64,000 nt of DNA from JABDIP01 sp965250245 (GTDB taxonomy: Bacteria; Pseudomonadota; Alphaproteobacteria; DSM-16000; Inquilinaceae), in the NCBI GenBank assembly GCA_965250245.1, contig OZ252296.1, positions 2,170,001-2,234,000 of the forward strand, read 5' to 3'. Below the pieces are notes generated by a model. The model made no database searches. It was given only the letters and a program-made list of their open reading frames with translations, and was not told where the DNA came from. This document shows, one piece after another, positions 1-8,075 of the stretch; the first letter of the stretch is position 1; each line of letters begins with the position of its first letter. The translations under genes and the position numbers were made by a program.

Positions 1-198
1 GCATCCAAGATCGCCGCCAAGTCGCCGGTGGCGGTGCGGCTGGCGAAGGAGGCGGTGCTGCTGGCCTCCGACGCGGCCCTGGCGGATGGCCTGGCCTTCG
101 AGCGCAAGGCTTTCGCGCTGACCTTCGCCACCGAGGACCGGCGCGAGGGCATTGCCGCGTTCCTCGAGAAGAGAGCGCCCAAGTTCGAGGGGCGGTGA
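1..198 (+). CDS. Enoyl-CoA hydratase/isomerase, C-terminal fragment (cut by window edge)
   Basis: Frame 1 is open from the window edge to a TGA at 196-198 and gives 65 residues. The segment ASKIAAKSPVAVRLAKEAV, the AFERKAFALTFATEDRREG stretch and the ending EKRAPKFEGR are typical of the C-terminal helices of crotonase-family enoyl-CoA hydratases, which hydrate 2-enoyl-CoA esters in beta-oxidation-type pathways. The active-site half lies outside the window, so substrate preference cannot be judged. It is not obviously linked to the CoA catabolic operon 50 kb downstream. Confidence 0.85.
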   Translation, partial: ASKIAAKSPVAVRLAKEAVLLASDAALADGLAFERKAFALTFATEDRREGIAAFLEKRAPKFEGR

Positions 199-242
199 GC
201 CGCGGTTCGCACGTTATCTGGACATTGAAATCAGTGCATATT

Positions 243-255
243 CTCGTATTACGAG
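243..255. promoter_or_regulatory. Short palindrome upstream of the gene at 445
   Basis: CTCGTATTACGAG reads as two 6-base inverted arms around one base. It lies in the 246-bp gap between the enoyl-CoA hydratase fragment and the hypothetical gene at 445, in a locally AT-richer stretch. It could be an operator, but no regulator is adjacent. Confidence 0.2.
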
Positions 256-444
256 CGGATTGAATGCCGGTTCGAATTGGCGCATGCTGGATGGGTTGAT
301 TTCGAGCGCCGAGACATTATCCGGCCGGTCCGCGACAAGGACATTTCGAAGTCGCGTGCGGGACGACGAACTCGCCGACAGTGCGACGATTGATGATTTG
401 CCCGCTCGGAATGGCACTGATTTTCATGCAGTGGGGCCACTGAC

Positions 445-963
445 ATGTCCCTGAAGGACGAACTCGACAAGATCATTTATTCAGAACCGGGCGAGCCCGC
501 CGCGGCGGGTCGGCCACAGGCACCTGCGACCGGCAGCCAGAAGGATCGGCTGGACGAGGTCCGGCCGCTGCTGAAGGAATTCGCCGACGCGGTGGACGAG
601 GATTATGTTCGCATCCGCATCACCGACACCCGCGTTGTGATCGATGTGGGCGACAGGCCGTCGGAAGCCGAGCGCTTCGAGATCGACGGGCGATGGGAGT
701 TGGAGCCCAACCCCGAGGTGCGGTTCCTGGCCGAGCCGGGCGCCGAGGTCCTGCGGCCGCGGTCCAGCTTCGTGGTCTGGAAGACCTTCTATCTCCGGCC
801 GCTGATGGACCCGGACTACCTGTCCTGGGACCGGAAGGAATTCGACAGCGGAGTCGAGGCCTTCCAGTACATCTTCCAGGATGTGGCAAAGCAGATCGCC
901 CGCCATCTGAGGCTGAAGCGCGCCGAGGGCGCCGCACCGGAGGTCTCGCCGGACGTGGTCTGA
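445..963 (+). CDS. Hypothetical protein, 172 aa
   Basis: I do not recognise the family. The protein starts MSLKDELDKIIYSEPGEP and has an Ala/Pro/Gly-rich linker at about residues 14-35. A compact region follows (about 36-160) with alternating beta-like segments (VRIRITDTRVVIDVG, WELEPNPEVRFL) and a C-terminal amphipathic helix (FQYIFQDVAKQIARHLRLKR). No signal peptide or membrane segment is visible, so it is probably cytosolic. ATG at 445 is the first start after a non-coding leader. Codon use matches the neighbours. It stands alone, convergent with the gene at 982. Confidence 0.65.
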   Translation: MSLKDELDKIIYSEPGEPAAAGRPQAPATGSQKDRLDEVRPLLKEFADAVDEDYVRIRITDTRVVIDVGDRPSEAERFEIDGRWELEPNPEVRFLAEPGAEVLRPRSSFVVWKTFYLRPLMDPDYLSWDRKEFDSGVEAFQYIFQDVAKQIARHLRLKRAEGAAPEVSPDVV

Positions 964-981
964 GCCGACCGCCCCGGTGGG

Positions 982-2016
982 CTAGCCCGCTGACGGCAGC
1001 AACGAGTCGCCATAGGCGAAGAGGGCCGGCTGTCCGCCTGTATGCAGGAACAGGATGTCGCGGCCGGCCAGTCGGCCGTCCCGTGCCAGGGCGATCAGCC
1101 CGGCCATCGCCTTGCCGGAGTAGACCGGGTCCAGGAACAACCCTTCGGTCCGCGCCGTGCGTTGGATGGCGGCGACGACATCCGGGCTGAGCTGTCCGTA
1201 TCCGGGCGCCAGGGCGCCGTCGAACAGCCGAACGTCTTCCGGTGGCACGGCGACGGGCTGTCCCAGCAGGTCGCCGACCTCCCGGAACCGCTGGGCGATC
1301 CGCTCGGTCTGGCGGGCGGCATCACGACGGACGCAGATGCCGGTCACCGGCACGTCGAGGCCGAGGGCGCGCAGCCCGAAGAGCAGCCCGGAATGGGTGA
1401 AGCCGCTGCCGGACGGCACGACGATCTCGTCCGGCATGCCCTCCAACTGCTCGGCCAGTTCGATCGCTGCCGCCACATAGCCCAGCGCGCCCAGCGGCGG
1501 CGCCTTCGGGCTGAGCGGGATGATGTATGGCGTCCGCCCGTCCGCGCGCAGTTCCGATGCGATCCCGGCCAGGTTCGTATCGGCCCCGTCTTCATCCTCG
1601 CCGCGCGGGTATCGGTGGATGGTCGCGCCCATCAGCCGGTCCAGCAGCACGTTGCCGGAGCCGCGGTGCAGGGCATCGACATCCGGCACCCGCTCCTCGA
1701 GCTGGACGTGGCAGTCCAGCGCGAACCGGCGCGCCATGGCGGCGGCGACCCGGACATAGTTCGACTGCACCGCGCCGGTGATCAGGATCGTGTCGGCGCC
1801 CTTGTCCAGCGCGTCGCCGAAATAGAATTCGAGCTGCCGGACCTTGTTGCCGCCGAAGGCGAGTCCGGTGCAATCGTCGCGCTTGACGCGCAGCGCGAGC
1901 CCGAGTTCGCCACCGAGATTGTTCAGCGGCTCGACCGGTGTCGGGACATGGGCCACGGCGACGGTGGGAAAGCGCGCCAGCGCCTGTTTCAGGATGCCGG
2001 CCTTGCTCCGGTTCAT
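982..2016 (-). CDS. PLP-dependent D-cysteine desulfhydrase / ACC deaminase family protein
   Basis: At 344 aa it has the usual length for the D-cysteine desulfhydrase/1-aminocyclopropane-1-carboxylate deaminase branch of fold-type II PLP enzymes. These enzymes break down D-cysteine to pyruvate, ammonia and sulfide, or deaminate ACC. The PLP lysine is Lys58 in FGGNKVRQLEF. The phosphate-binding and substrate region includes QSNYVRVAAAMARR (where relatives have SNH or SNQ) and the glycine-rich VPSGSGFTHSGL. The end DPVYSGKAMAGL and FLHTGGQPALFAY is typical of the family. The Tyr in SNY is a small departure from both classic sub-families, so the substrate is left open. It stands alone and divergent from the gene at 2086. 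Confidence 0.85.
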   Translation of the reverse strand: MNRSKAGILKQALARFPTVAVAHVPTPVEPLNNLGGELGLALRVKRDDCTGLAFGGNKVRQLEFYFGDALDKGADTILITGAVQSNYVRVAAAMARRFALDCHVQLEERVPDVDALHRGSGNVLLDRLMGATIHRYPRGEDEDGADTNLAGIASELRADGRTPYIIPLSPKAPPLGALGYVAAAIELAEQLEGMPDEIVVPSGSGFTHSGLLFGLRALGLDVPVTGICVRRDAARQTERIAQRFREVGDLLGQPVAVPPEDVRLFDGALAPGYGQLSPDVVAAIQRTARTEGLFLDPVYSGKAMAGLIALARDGRLAGRDILFLHTGGQPALFAYGDSLLPSAG

Positions 2017-2085
2017 AACCGCCGATCCGGTGGGCTATTGTGACGCGTCGCGACTCTGGCCGCCGCGCGCGCGAGGAAAGGCGTC

Positions 2086-2634
2086 TTGGACACGGCATCG
2101 ACTCCCTGGATCGCGCTCATCAGAGCAATCGGACCGGCGACGCACAAGAAGATGTCCATGCAGCAGCTGCGGGATGGCTGCACGGCCGCCGGATTGCAGG
2201 CGGTCCGCACCTATATCGCGACGGGCAACATCCTGTTCCGATCCGCCTCTGATGCGGTGGCGCTCCAGGGCACCTTGGCGGACTTGCTCAAACGGCATGA
2301 CCTCGACAATGCGGTGTTCCTGCGCCGCCCAGACGAACTCGGCAGGACGATCTCGTGCAACCCGTTCGCCGACGCGACAGGCGAGCGGCCGAATCACATC
2401 CTGGCGGTGTTCCTCAACGAGCCGCCATCACCGGACGGTCTTGCGGCCTTGCAACCGCATTCCGGACCGGAGCGCATCGCCGCCGTCGGGCGAGAGCTCT
2501 TCATCGACTACGTCGCCGGCGTCGGCCGTTCGAAGCTCACGCCGGCCTTGATCGAACGGCGCCTCGGTCAGCCCGGAACGGCCCGAAACATGAACACGGT
2601 CAACGCGCTGTACGAATTGTCTCAAGAAGATTAG
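2086..2634 (+). CDS. DUF1697 family protein
   Basis: 182 aa. The opening WIALIRAIGPATHKKMSMQQL, the motif VRTYIATGNILF and the end LGQPGTARNMNTVNAL match the DUF1697 family (small cytosolic alpha/beta proteins of unknown function). The start is a TTG at 2086, preceded by a good Shine-Dalgarno GAGGAAAGG 4 nt upstream. The next in-frame ATG would remove the conserved N-terminus. Its start faces the desulfhydrase gene across a 70-bp gap. Function unknown. Confidence 0.85.
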   Translation: MDTASTPWIALIRAIGPATHKKMSMQQLRDGCTAAGLQAVRTYIATGNILFRSASDAVALQGTLADLLKRHDLDNAVFLRRPDELGRTISCNPFADATGERPNHILAVFLNEPPSPDGLAALQPHSGPERIAAVGRELFIDYVAGVGRSKLTPALIERRLGQPGTARNMNTVNALYELSQED

Positions 2635-2649
2635 AAGCGCGCCGGCCGC

Positions 2650-3120
2650 TCAGTCGGCAGGCCGGATCCCGGTGCGATCGATCACCGCCCAGATAAGCGC
2701 AAAGCCCGGCTCCCCCCATTCCGACTGCGCCTGCTCGCGGAACACGATCAAGCGTCCATCGACCCGACGCCAGGCCACGAGCGCGTATTCGGTGCCGCCG
2801 GAGCCGCCGTTGAGCGTCCGGGCGGCATAGGCGGCGGTGCCGCCTCCCGGAAGCTGGCGGTGGCCGTCAATCGCCAGGTCCGGCAGTGTCCGGCCGATCA
2901 CCACTTCAAGGGATCGCGGCGAGCGGATATCGCCCGCCTCGCGGAACAGGAATCCGTCCGCCTGCTCGAAGACCTCATAGCCGTCCGGTCGTGGCACGGT
3001 CAGGCCGTTGGCGTGCCGCAGCATTTCCGGCAGCAGCAGGGGGTCCGGCGGCGCCTCGTCGCAACCGAGAAGGACCGCGCAGACAAGAATCCAACCGGCG
3101 ATGTGTCGCATCCCAGCCAC
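2650..3120 (-). CDS. Predicted small lipoprotein of unknown function
   Basis: 156 aa. The N-terminus MAGMRHIAGWILVCAVLLGC is a type II signal peptide with lipobox LLGC, so the mature protein should be lipidated at Cys19 or thereabouts and sit on the periplasmic face of a membrane. The remainder is a single small domain (GLTVPRPDGYEVFEQADGF, ALVAWRRVDGRLIVFREQ) without cysteines or catalytic signatures that I recognise. GTG at 3120 has AGGAG about 7 nt upstream and is preferred over ATG at 3111. It is convergent with the gene at 2086. Confidence 0.7.
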   Translation of the reverse strand: MAGMRHIAGWILVCAVLLGCDEAPPDPLLLPEMLRHANGLTVPRPDGYEVFEQADGFLFREAGDIRSPRSLEVVIGRTLPDLAIDGHRQLPGGGTAAYAARTLNGGSGGTEYALVAWRRVDGRLIVFREQAQSEWGEPGFALIWAVIDRTGIRPAD

Positions 3121-3350
3121 GAATCGTCTCCTGTCGCCCGGTGTTGCTCGACGGCATTGTTATGCCGGACGGTCACGGGCCGGTCACGGTCTTGCCATCG
3201 AAAGCGACTTGCGGAAAAGGGAAATTCAGGCGAGCGTCCCGCTACCGATCCTTGTGCCCGTCGCACCGGTCCGCCATGGGCCGGAGCCGGGCCGGATGCC
3301 GGCGGGGATCGGCTGGTTCTTCGGGGCAACCATCGACTGTGGGGTGTGGG

Positions 3351-3839
3351 ATGAACCCGTTGCTGAAGATCGGCATTCCGATGTTCCTGGTGGGATTCGT
3401 GGTCGGGAATGCGTTCTGGTATCTCGGATCGCCGCTCTGGTCCGACCGCGAGGTCTCGGAATACCTGCCGTCGGACGCCGCGCTCACCGTCGTCAGCCAG
3501 GGCCGGTTCCGCGACGCCGACCGTGCCCATCAGGGCATGGGGCTGGCGGAGGTGCTGTTGACCGCCGACGGGACCTATCTGCTCCGGCTGAGCGATTTCG
3601 AGGTCACCAACGGGCCGGATCTCAAGGTCTGGATGCTGACCGCCGAGGATCCGAAGGCGTCCCGCGACGTCAGTGCCAGCGAATGGCTGTCGCTGGGTCC
3701 CCTGAAGGGCAATATCGGCGACCAGATCTACCCGATCCCGGCGGATGCGCAGATCGATCGCTACCGGTCGGTCGTCATCTGGTGCGAGCAGTTCGGCGTG
3801 TTGTTCTCGCCGGCGCCGCTGTCCGCGAGCGGAGCCTGA
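3351..3839 (+). CDS. DM13 domain protein, membrane-anchored
   Basis: 162 aa. One N-terminal membrane segment (IGIPMFLVGFVVGNAFWYL, about residues 7-26) anchors a DM13 domain at about residues 45-155. The domain is recognisable from GRFRDADRAHQGMGLAEVL, YLLRLSDFEVTNGPDLKVWM, LGPLKGNIGDQIYPIP and VVIWCEQFGVLFSPAPL. DM13 domains are extracytoplasmic and have been proposed to act in electron transfer; the single Cys in WCEQF is the conserved one. ATG 3351 is chosen because the open frame upstream (from 2886) is low-complexity Arg-rich sequence. No partner gene is evident. Confidence 0.85.
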   Translation: MNPLLKIGIPMFLVGFVVGNAFWYLGSPLWSDREVSEYLPSDAALTVVSQGRFRDADRAHQGMGLAEVLLTADGTYLLRLSDFEVTNGPDLKVWMLTAEDPKASRDVSASEWLSLGPLKGNIGDQIYPIPADAQIDRYRSVVIWCEQFGVLFSPAPLSASGA

Positions 3840-3931
3840 TGCTAGGCTGACAGCATGTGGGGGCGGGTACAGGAAGCGCCGGACCGGCCCGCGATTCGGC
3901 GCACGTCAGACCCGGGCCGGGGCGGTTGACC

Positions 3932-4735
3932 GTGAGCGTCGTCGCGCCGCCGGCGTCGCAATACCGTGACAGCGCGCGCCTCGCGGCCCGCGCGCGTCTG
4001 CATGCCCGCTACAGCACCATCGATTGGTTCGACTGGGTGGCCGACCGGCTGCACCTGGCCGATGGCGCCCATGTGCTGGACATCGGCTGCGGCGCCGGCT
4101 GGTTCTGGGCCCAGGCCGCGGCCCGGTTGCCGGCGGGGCTGTCCCTGACGGTCATCGACCGGTCGGTCGGCATGGTCGCCGAAGCCGTCGGGCGGCTGTC
4201 CGCTCTCGGTCGCTATCCGCGGGTCGACGGCCGGGTGGCCGACGCGGTCGCGCTGCCGTTCTCCGCCGGCAGCTTCGATGCCGTCATCGCCATGCATGTC
4301 CTCTATCACGTCCCGGACCCTGGCCGGGCGGTGGACGAGATGGCGCGCGTCCTGCGTCCGGGCGGACGCGCGGTGGTCACCACCAACGGCCACGACAATC
4401 TCGGCGCGGTGTTCGACCTTGCGAGCCGGGCGTTTGGCGGTCCTGCCGTGGATCCGGCCGCCGACGTGCTTGGTGTCGACCAGGCGGCCAGCCTGCTGGG
4501 CCGGCGCTTCGCCCGTGTCGACCTGGCCCGGTTCGAGGATGTCTACGCCATCTCCGATCCGGAGGACGTGTTCGCCTACCTGACCTCCATGCCGCCCGGG
4601 ATCGACGCCGGCCGGGAGCGCAAGGAGGCCCTGCGCCGGCTTATCGACCAGGATTTCGCCGTCGCCAGCGGCACCCTCGAGGCCCGGCGCCAGGCCGGCC
4701 TCGTGGTCGCGCGCGGCGTCGTCGACGGGTCGTAG
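3932..4735 (+). CDS. Class I SAM-dependent methyltransferase
   Basis: About 267 aa. Motif I is VLDIGCGAGWFWAQAA. Motif II-like acidic residues follow in VIDRS, the post-motif is DAVIAMHVLYHVPDPGRAVDEM, and motif III-like is RVLRPGGRAVVTTNG, so this is a Methyltransf_11/ubiE-like fold using S-adenosylmethionine. Acceptor unknown. There is no ATG near the conserved start. Candidates are GTG 3857, TTG 3926 and GTG 3932; I prefer 3932 because conservation begins at SQYRDSARLAARARLHARY just after it. It stands alone and is probably cytosolic. Confidence 0.85.
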   Translation: MSVVAPPASQYRDSARLAARARLHARYSTIDWFDWVADRLHLADGAHVLDIGCGAGWFWAQAAARLPAGLSLTVIDRSVGMVAEAVGRLSALGRYPRVDGRVADAVALPFSAGSFDAVIAMHVLYHVPDPGRAVDEMARVLRPGGRAVVTTNGHDNLGAVFDLASRAFGGPAVDPAADVLGVDQAASLLGRRFARVDLARFEDVYAISDPEDVFAYLTSMPPGIDAGRERKEALRRLIDQDFAVASGTLEARRQAGLVVARGVVDGS

Positions 4736-4995
4736 GCCCCGAGCCATCCCGGCCCGGACCGGGACCAACTCCGTTCTTCCGACATAGGGCATACCTCGAA
4801 GGATTAGGGTCGCGCCGCTGAGTCTCTGAGCGGCCCTGGATTCGACACGCTCTGGCTGCCTACCGCCCCGGGGCAGGGGCGACAACCCCCACAAAAATTT
4901 CAGGTTTCCATCAGGATTTTTCAGCGCGCCGGCGGTGAATTGGCGCCGACGCGAACGGCCGGCCACCGCCGGGCCGAAGCCATTTGAGATTTGCC

Positions 4996-5859
4996 ATGAA
5001 CGATATGACCAACAGACTCATCGCGGGGCCAATTGCGATGCCCGGTGGCCCCATACCGGTCATCGCGCTGCATTGCTCCGGATCGACCGGGGCGCAATGG
5101 CGCGGGCTCGCCGATACGCTCGGCGGCCGGTTCGCAGTGCATGCGCCCGATCTCCTCGGCACGGAGGCCGCCGGCCACTGGACCGGCGAACACCGCTTCA
5201 GCCTGGCCGACGAGGCGCGACCGATCCTCGACCGGCTGGACGCCAGCCCGGTGCCGGCCCATCTGGTCGGCCACTCCTATGGCGGCGGGGTTGCGCTGCA
5301 CGTGGCCCGCTGTCGGCCGGACCGCGTCGCGAGCCTGTCCCTCTACGAGCCGTCGGCGTTCCACTTGCTGAAGGAGTCGGCCCAGGGGCAATCCGCCCTG
5401 GCGGAGATCCTGGCGCTCATGGATGCGTGTATCGGCGGCCTGGCCCGCGGCGACTATCGCGCCGCGGCGGCCCGCTTCGTCGACTATTGGAATGGCAGCG
5501 GCGCCTGGCCGGCGCTGCGCCCCGGGCTGCAGGCGGCGCTGGTGCGCTGGCTGCCCAAGGCGCCGCTCGATTTCCGCGCCCTGATCGACGAGCCGGCGCC
5601 GCTGTCCGCCTACCGCCACCTTGCCTGTCCGGTGCTGATCCTGCGCGGCCAGCACGCGCCGCGCCCGACGCGACTGGTCTCCGCGCTGCTCGCCGGCGCC
5701 GTGCCGGACTGCCTCCCCGAGCAGATTGCGGGAGCAGGGCATATGGGGCCGCTGACCCATGCCGAGGCCGTCAACCGGCTGATCGCCGATCACATCACCG
5801 CAATCGCCGACATGGCGCTTCTGGCATCCGCCGGCACGACCGCCTTGCCCGGTCGCTGA
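4996..5859 (+). CDS. Alpha/beta-fold hydrolase
   Basis: About 287 aa. An oxyanion-region HCSGSTGAQW follows strand 3, the nucleophile elbow is GHSYGGG (Ser), the acid strand is CPVLILRGQHAPRPT, and the late His is in GAGHMGPLTHAEAVN. The order Ser-acid-His and the length are right for a cytosolic alpha/beta hydrolase (esterase, lipase or dienelactone-type). The canonical Asp at the end of strand 7 is not clear. ATG 4996 is taken instead of TTG 4984. The substrate cannot be inferred from the neighbours. Confidence 0.85.
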   Translation: MNDMTNRLIAGPIAMPGGPIPVIALHCSGSTGAQWRGLADTLGGRFAVHAPDLLGTEAAGHWTGEHRFSLADEARPILDRLDASPVPAHLVGHSYGGGVALHVARCRPDRVASLSLYEPSAFHLLKESAQGQSALAEILALMDACIGGLARGDYRAAAARFVDYWNGSGAWPALRPGLQAALVRWLPKAPLDFRALIDEPAPLSAYRHLACPVLILRGQHAPRPTRLVSALLAGAVPDCLPEQIAGAGHMGPLTHAEAVNRLIADHITAIADMALLASAGTTALPGR

Positions 5860-5960
5860 CACCGACCCGACCGAACCCGCCACGACGGCGCAGCCGTCGA
5901 CCGGGCCCGGTGCCCGGCACGCCGGCTCTTACCCAAATGCAAGCCGAGAAGGAGAGCATC

Positions 5961-6614
5961 ATGCGTACCCTGTACCCCTTGACCGCCTGCTGCGTCGCGC
6001 TGGCGTTGGCCGCCGCGCCGGCGATTGCGGACGACGACGACGATGACGGCCGCGACTTCGGCCGGTTCCGCACCGAACGCGTGAGCGTCGCCCCGTTCAT
6101 CGACCTGACGCCGATGGATGACGGCACGTTCATGGAGGTCGACGGCACGGCCATGCTGGTGCGCACCCGCACCGGCGTCGGCTTCACCCTGCACAGCCGC
6201 GAGCTGGAGCCGGACACGCCCTACACGACCTGGTGGGTGGCCTTCAACCGGCCGCGGAAATGCATCATCCGCTACCAGTGCGGCAGCGAGGATCTGTTCA
6301 ATCCGGATGCCGAGGTCAGCGTCTTCTACGCCTCCGGCGCCGTCTCCGATTCCTACGGCCAGGTCGGCATGTCCGGGGAGGTCGACTACGGCGAGCTGCC
6401 CGAGGGCTTCGACCAGGTGCCGTTTCCCGGCCTGGACCATCCGATCCGGCGCAATGCGGAGATCCACCTGGTCCTGCGCACCCACGGGCCGGCCTCCTTC
6501 GATCCGGACATGCTGGAAGCCCAGTTGACCGAGTTCAACGGTGGCTGCCCGCCGAACGAATGCGCCGACGTGCAGGCGTCGATCCATCGCAGCCCTCTGC
6601 TGCGCACCCGCTGA
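5961..6614 (+). CDS. Exported protein with poly-Asp N-terminus, unknown function
   Basis: 217 aa. A Sec signal peptide (MRTLYPLTACCVALALAAAP, cleavage near AIA) is followed at once by a run of six Asp. The mature domain is beta-rich (FMEVDGTAMLVRTRTGVGF, PYTTWWVAFNRPRKC) and has four Cys that could form two disulfides (RKCIIRYQCGS and GGCPPNECAD). I do not recognise the domain. ATG 5961 has a strong AAGGAGAG Shine-Dalgarno. The poly-Asp tract after the signal peptide recurs in the CHRD protein at 22292, which suggests a shared secreted or calcium-binding style. Confidence 0.7.
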   Translation: MRTLYPLTACCVALALAAAPAIADDDDDDGRDFGRFRTERVSVAPFIDLTPMDDGTFMEVDGTAMLVRTRTGVGFTLHSRELEPDTPYTTWWVAFNRPRKCIIRYQCGSEDLFNPDAEVSVFYASGAVSDSYGQVGMSGEVDYGELPEGFDQVPFPGLDHPIRRNAEIHLVLRTHGPASFDPDMLEAQLTEFNGGCPPNECADVQASIHRSPLLRTR

Positions 6615-6689
6615 TCCCACGGCCGGTCCCCGGCGCCGGAAATCGCGGCGTCGGGGCGGCCCTCCACCGCAAGACCAGACGAGACAGAG

Positions 6690-8012
6690 ATGACACAGGA
6701 ATTCACCCGACCGGAGACGATCGCGCTGCATGTCGGCCATCGCTGCGATCCCAACAGCGGCTCGGTGGCCATGCCGATCCACCAAACCACGTCCTACCAG
6801 TTCCGCGACACCGAGCATGCCGCGAGCCTGTTCGACCTGGCCGAGCTCGGCAATATCTACACCCGGGTCATGAACCCGACCAACGACGTGCTGGAGCAGC
6901 GGCTGGCCGCGCTCGAGGGTGGTGCGGCGGCCCTGGCGGTCAGCTCCGGCCAGGCGGCCACCACGCTGTCGCTGCTGAACGTCGCCCGCAGCGGCGACAA
7001 CATCCTGACCTCCACCGACCTGTATGGCGGCACCTGGAACCTGTTCGCCAACACCTTCCCGGTGATGGGCATCGAGGTGCGGTTCGTCGACCCGGCCGAT
7101 CCGGAGGCCTTCCGCCGCGCCGCCGACGACCGTACCCGGGCGATCTACGCCGAGACACTGCCCAACCCGAAGCTGGAGGCATTCCCGATCCGGGAGGTCG
7201 CGACGATCGCCGAGCAGCTCGGCATGCCGCTGATCGTCGACAACACCGCCGCCCCGATCATTTGCCGGCCGTTCGACCACGGCGCCCATGTGGTGGTGCA
7301 CTCCACCACCAAGTACATCGGCGGTCACGGCACCTCCATCGGCGGCGTCATCATCGATGGCGGCACCTTCGACTGGGAGGCCAATGCCGCGCGGTTTCCG
7401 GGTCTGACACAGCCGGACCCGAGCTATCATGGCGTTGTCTGGACCGAGGCGGCGAAGGCGATCGGCCCGATCGCCTATGTGCTGAAGGCGCGCACCACCC
7501 TGCAGCGCGATCTGGGCTGCTCGATGAGCCCGTTCAACGCCTTCCAGTTCCTCCAGGGGCTGGAGACCCTGGCCCTGCGCATGCGGGCCCATTGCGAGAA
7601 CGCGCAAGCCGTGGCCGACCATTTGGCGTCCGATCGGCGGGTTGTGCGGGTCATCCACCCCTCCAAGCTCGAGGGCGAAGCGCGGCGGCGGACTGATGCC
7701 TATCTGAGCGGAGGGCACGGCGGGCTGGTGGGTTTCGAGCTGGACGGCGGTGCGGAGGCCGGGCGCCGCTTCATCGACGCGCTGCAGATGATCTACCACG
7801 TCGCCAATATCGGCGACGCGCGGACCCTGGCGATCCATCCGGCCAGCACCACGCATCGCCAGCTTGTCCCGGAGGACCAGCTCAGGACGGGTGTGACGCC
7901 GGGCTATGTCCGGCTGTCGGTGGGCATCGAGCATATCGACGACATCCTGGCCGATATCGACCAGGCCCTGGCGGCGGCCCATCATGGTGCCGGCGCCACC
8001 CTGGTTGCATGA
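6690..8012 (+). CDS. metY: O-acetylhomoserine aminocarboxypropyltransferase (sulfhydrylase)
   Basis: 440 aa, the usual length for MetY. It is a PLP enzyme of the Cys/Met metabolism family that replaces the acetyl group of O-acetylhomoserine by sulfide to give homocysteine (methionine biosynthesis, cytosol). Lys208 in VHSTTKYIGGHGTSIGG is the PLP Schiff-base lysine. TRVMNPTNDVLEQRLAALEGG and LIVDNTAAP are family motifs. The MetY-specific insertion and the ending RLSVGIEHIDDILADIDQAL are intact. It lies 63 bp upstream of a homoserine O-acyltransferase gene, with a stem-loop between them. I see no SAM riboswitch in the 75-bp leader. Confidence 0.95.
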   Translation: MTQEFTRPETIALHVGHRCDPNSGSVAMPIHQTTSYQFRDTEHAASLFDLAELGNIYTRVMNPTNDVLEQRLAALEGGAAALAVSSGQAATTLSLLNVARSGDNILTSTDLYGGTWNLFANTFPVMGIEVRFVDPADPEAFRRAADDRTRAIYAETLPNPKLEAFPIREVATIAEQLGMPLIVDNTAAPIICRPFDHGAHVVVHSTTKYIGGHGTSIGGVIIDGGTFDWEANAARFPGLTQPDPSYHGVVWTEAAKAIGPIAYVLKARTTLQRDLGCSMSPFNAFQFLQGLETLALRMRAHCENAQAVADHLASDRRVVRVIHPSKLEGEARRRTDAYLSGGHGGLVGFELDGGAEAGRRFIDALQMIYHVANIGDARTLAIHPASTTHRQLVPEDQLRTGVTPGYVRLSVGIEHIDDILADIDQALAAAHHGAGATLVA

Positions 8013-8018
8013 GCGGAG

Positions 8019-8049
8019 GGGCCGGCGGCGGATCGCGTCGCCGGCCCCA
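8019..8049 (+). terminator. GC-rich stem-loop between metY and metA
   Basis: Arms GGGGCCGGCG (8019-8028) and CGCCGGCCCC (8040-8049) pair perfectly around an 11-nt loop. There is no downstream U-run, so it is more likely an mRNA stability or attenuation hairpin than a classic Rho-independent terminator. Confidence 0.45.
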
Positions 8050-8075
8050 CCGACCGGGCGAGGGACACTGCAAGA

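Noticed and set aside
2650..3120. Type VI immunity lipoprotein (Tsi3-like)
   Set aside because: The size and lipobox would suit, but I could not match any sequence motif, and there is no toxin gene next to it.
6615..6689. SAM riboswitch upstream of metY
   Set aside because: I searched the 75-bp leader by eye for SAM-II or SAM-I core motifs and saw none.
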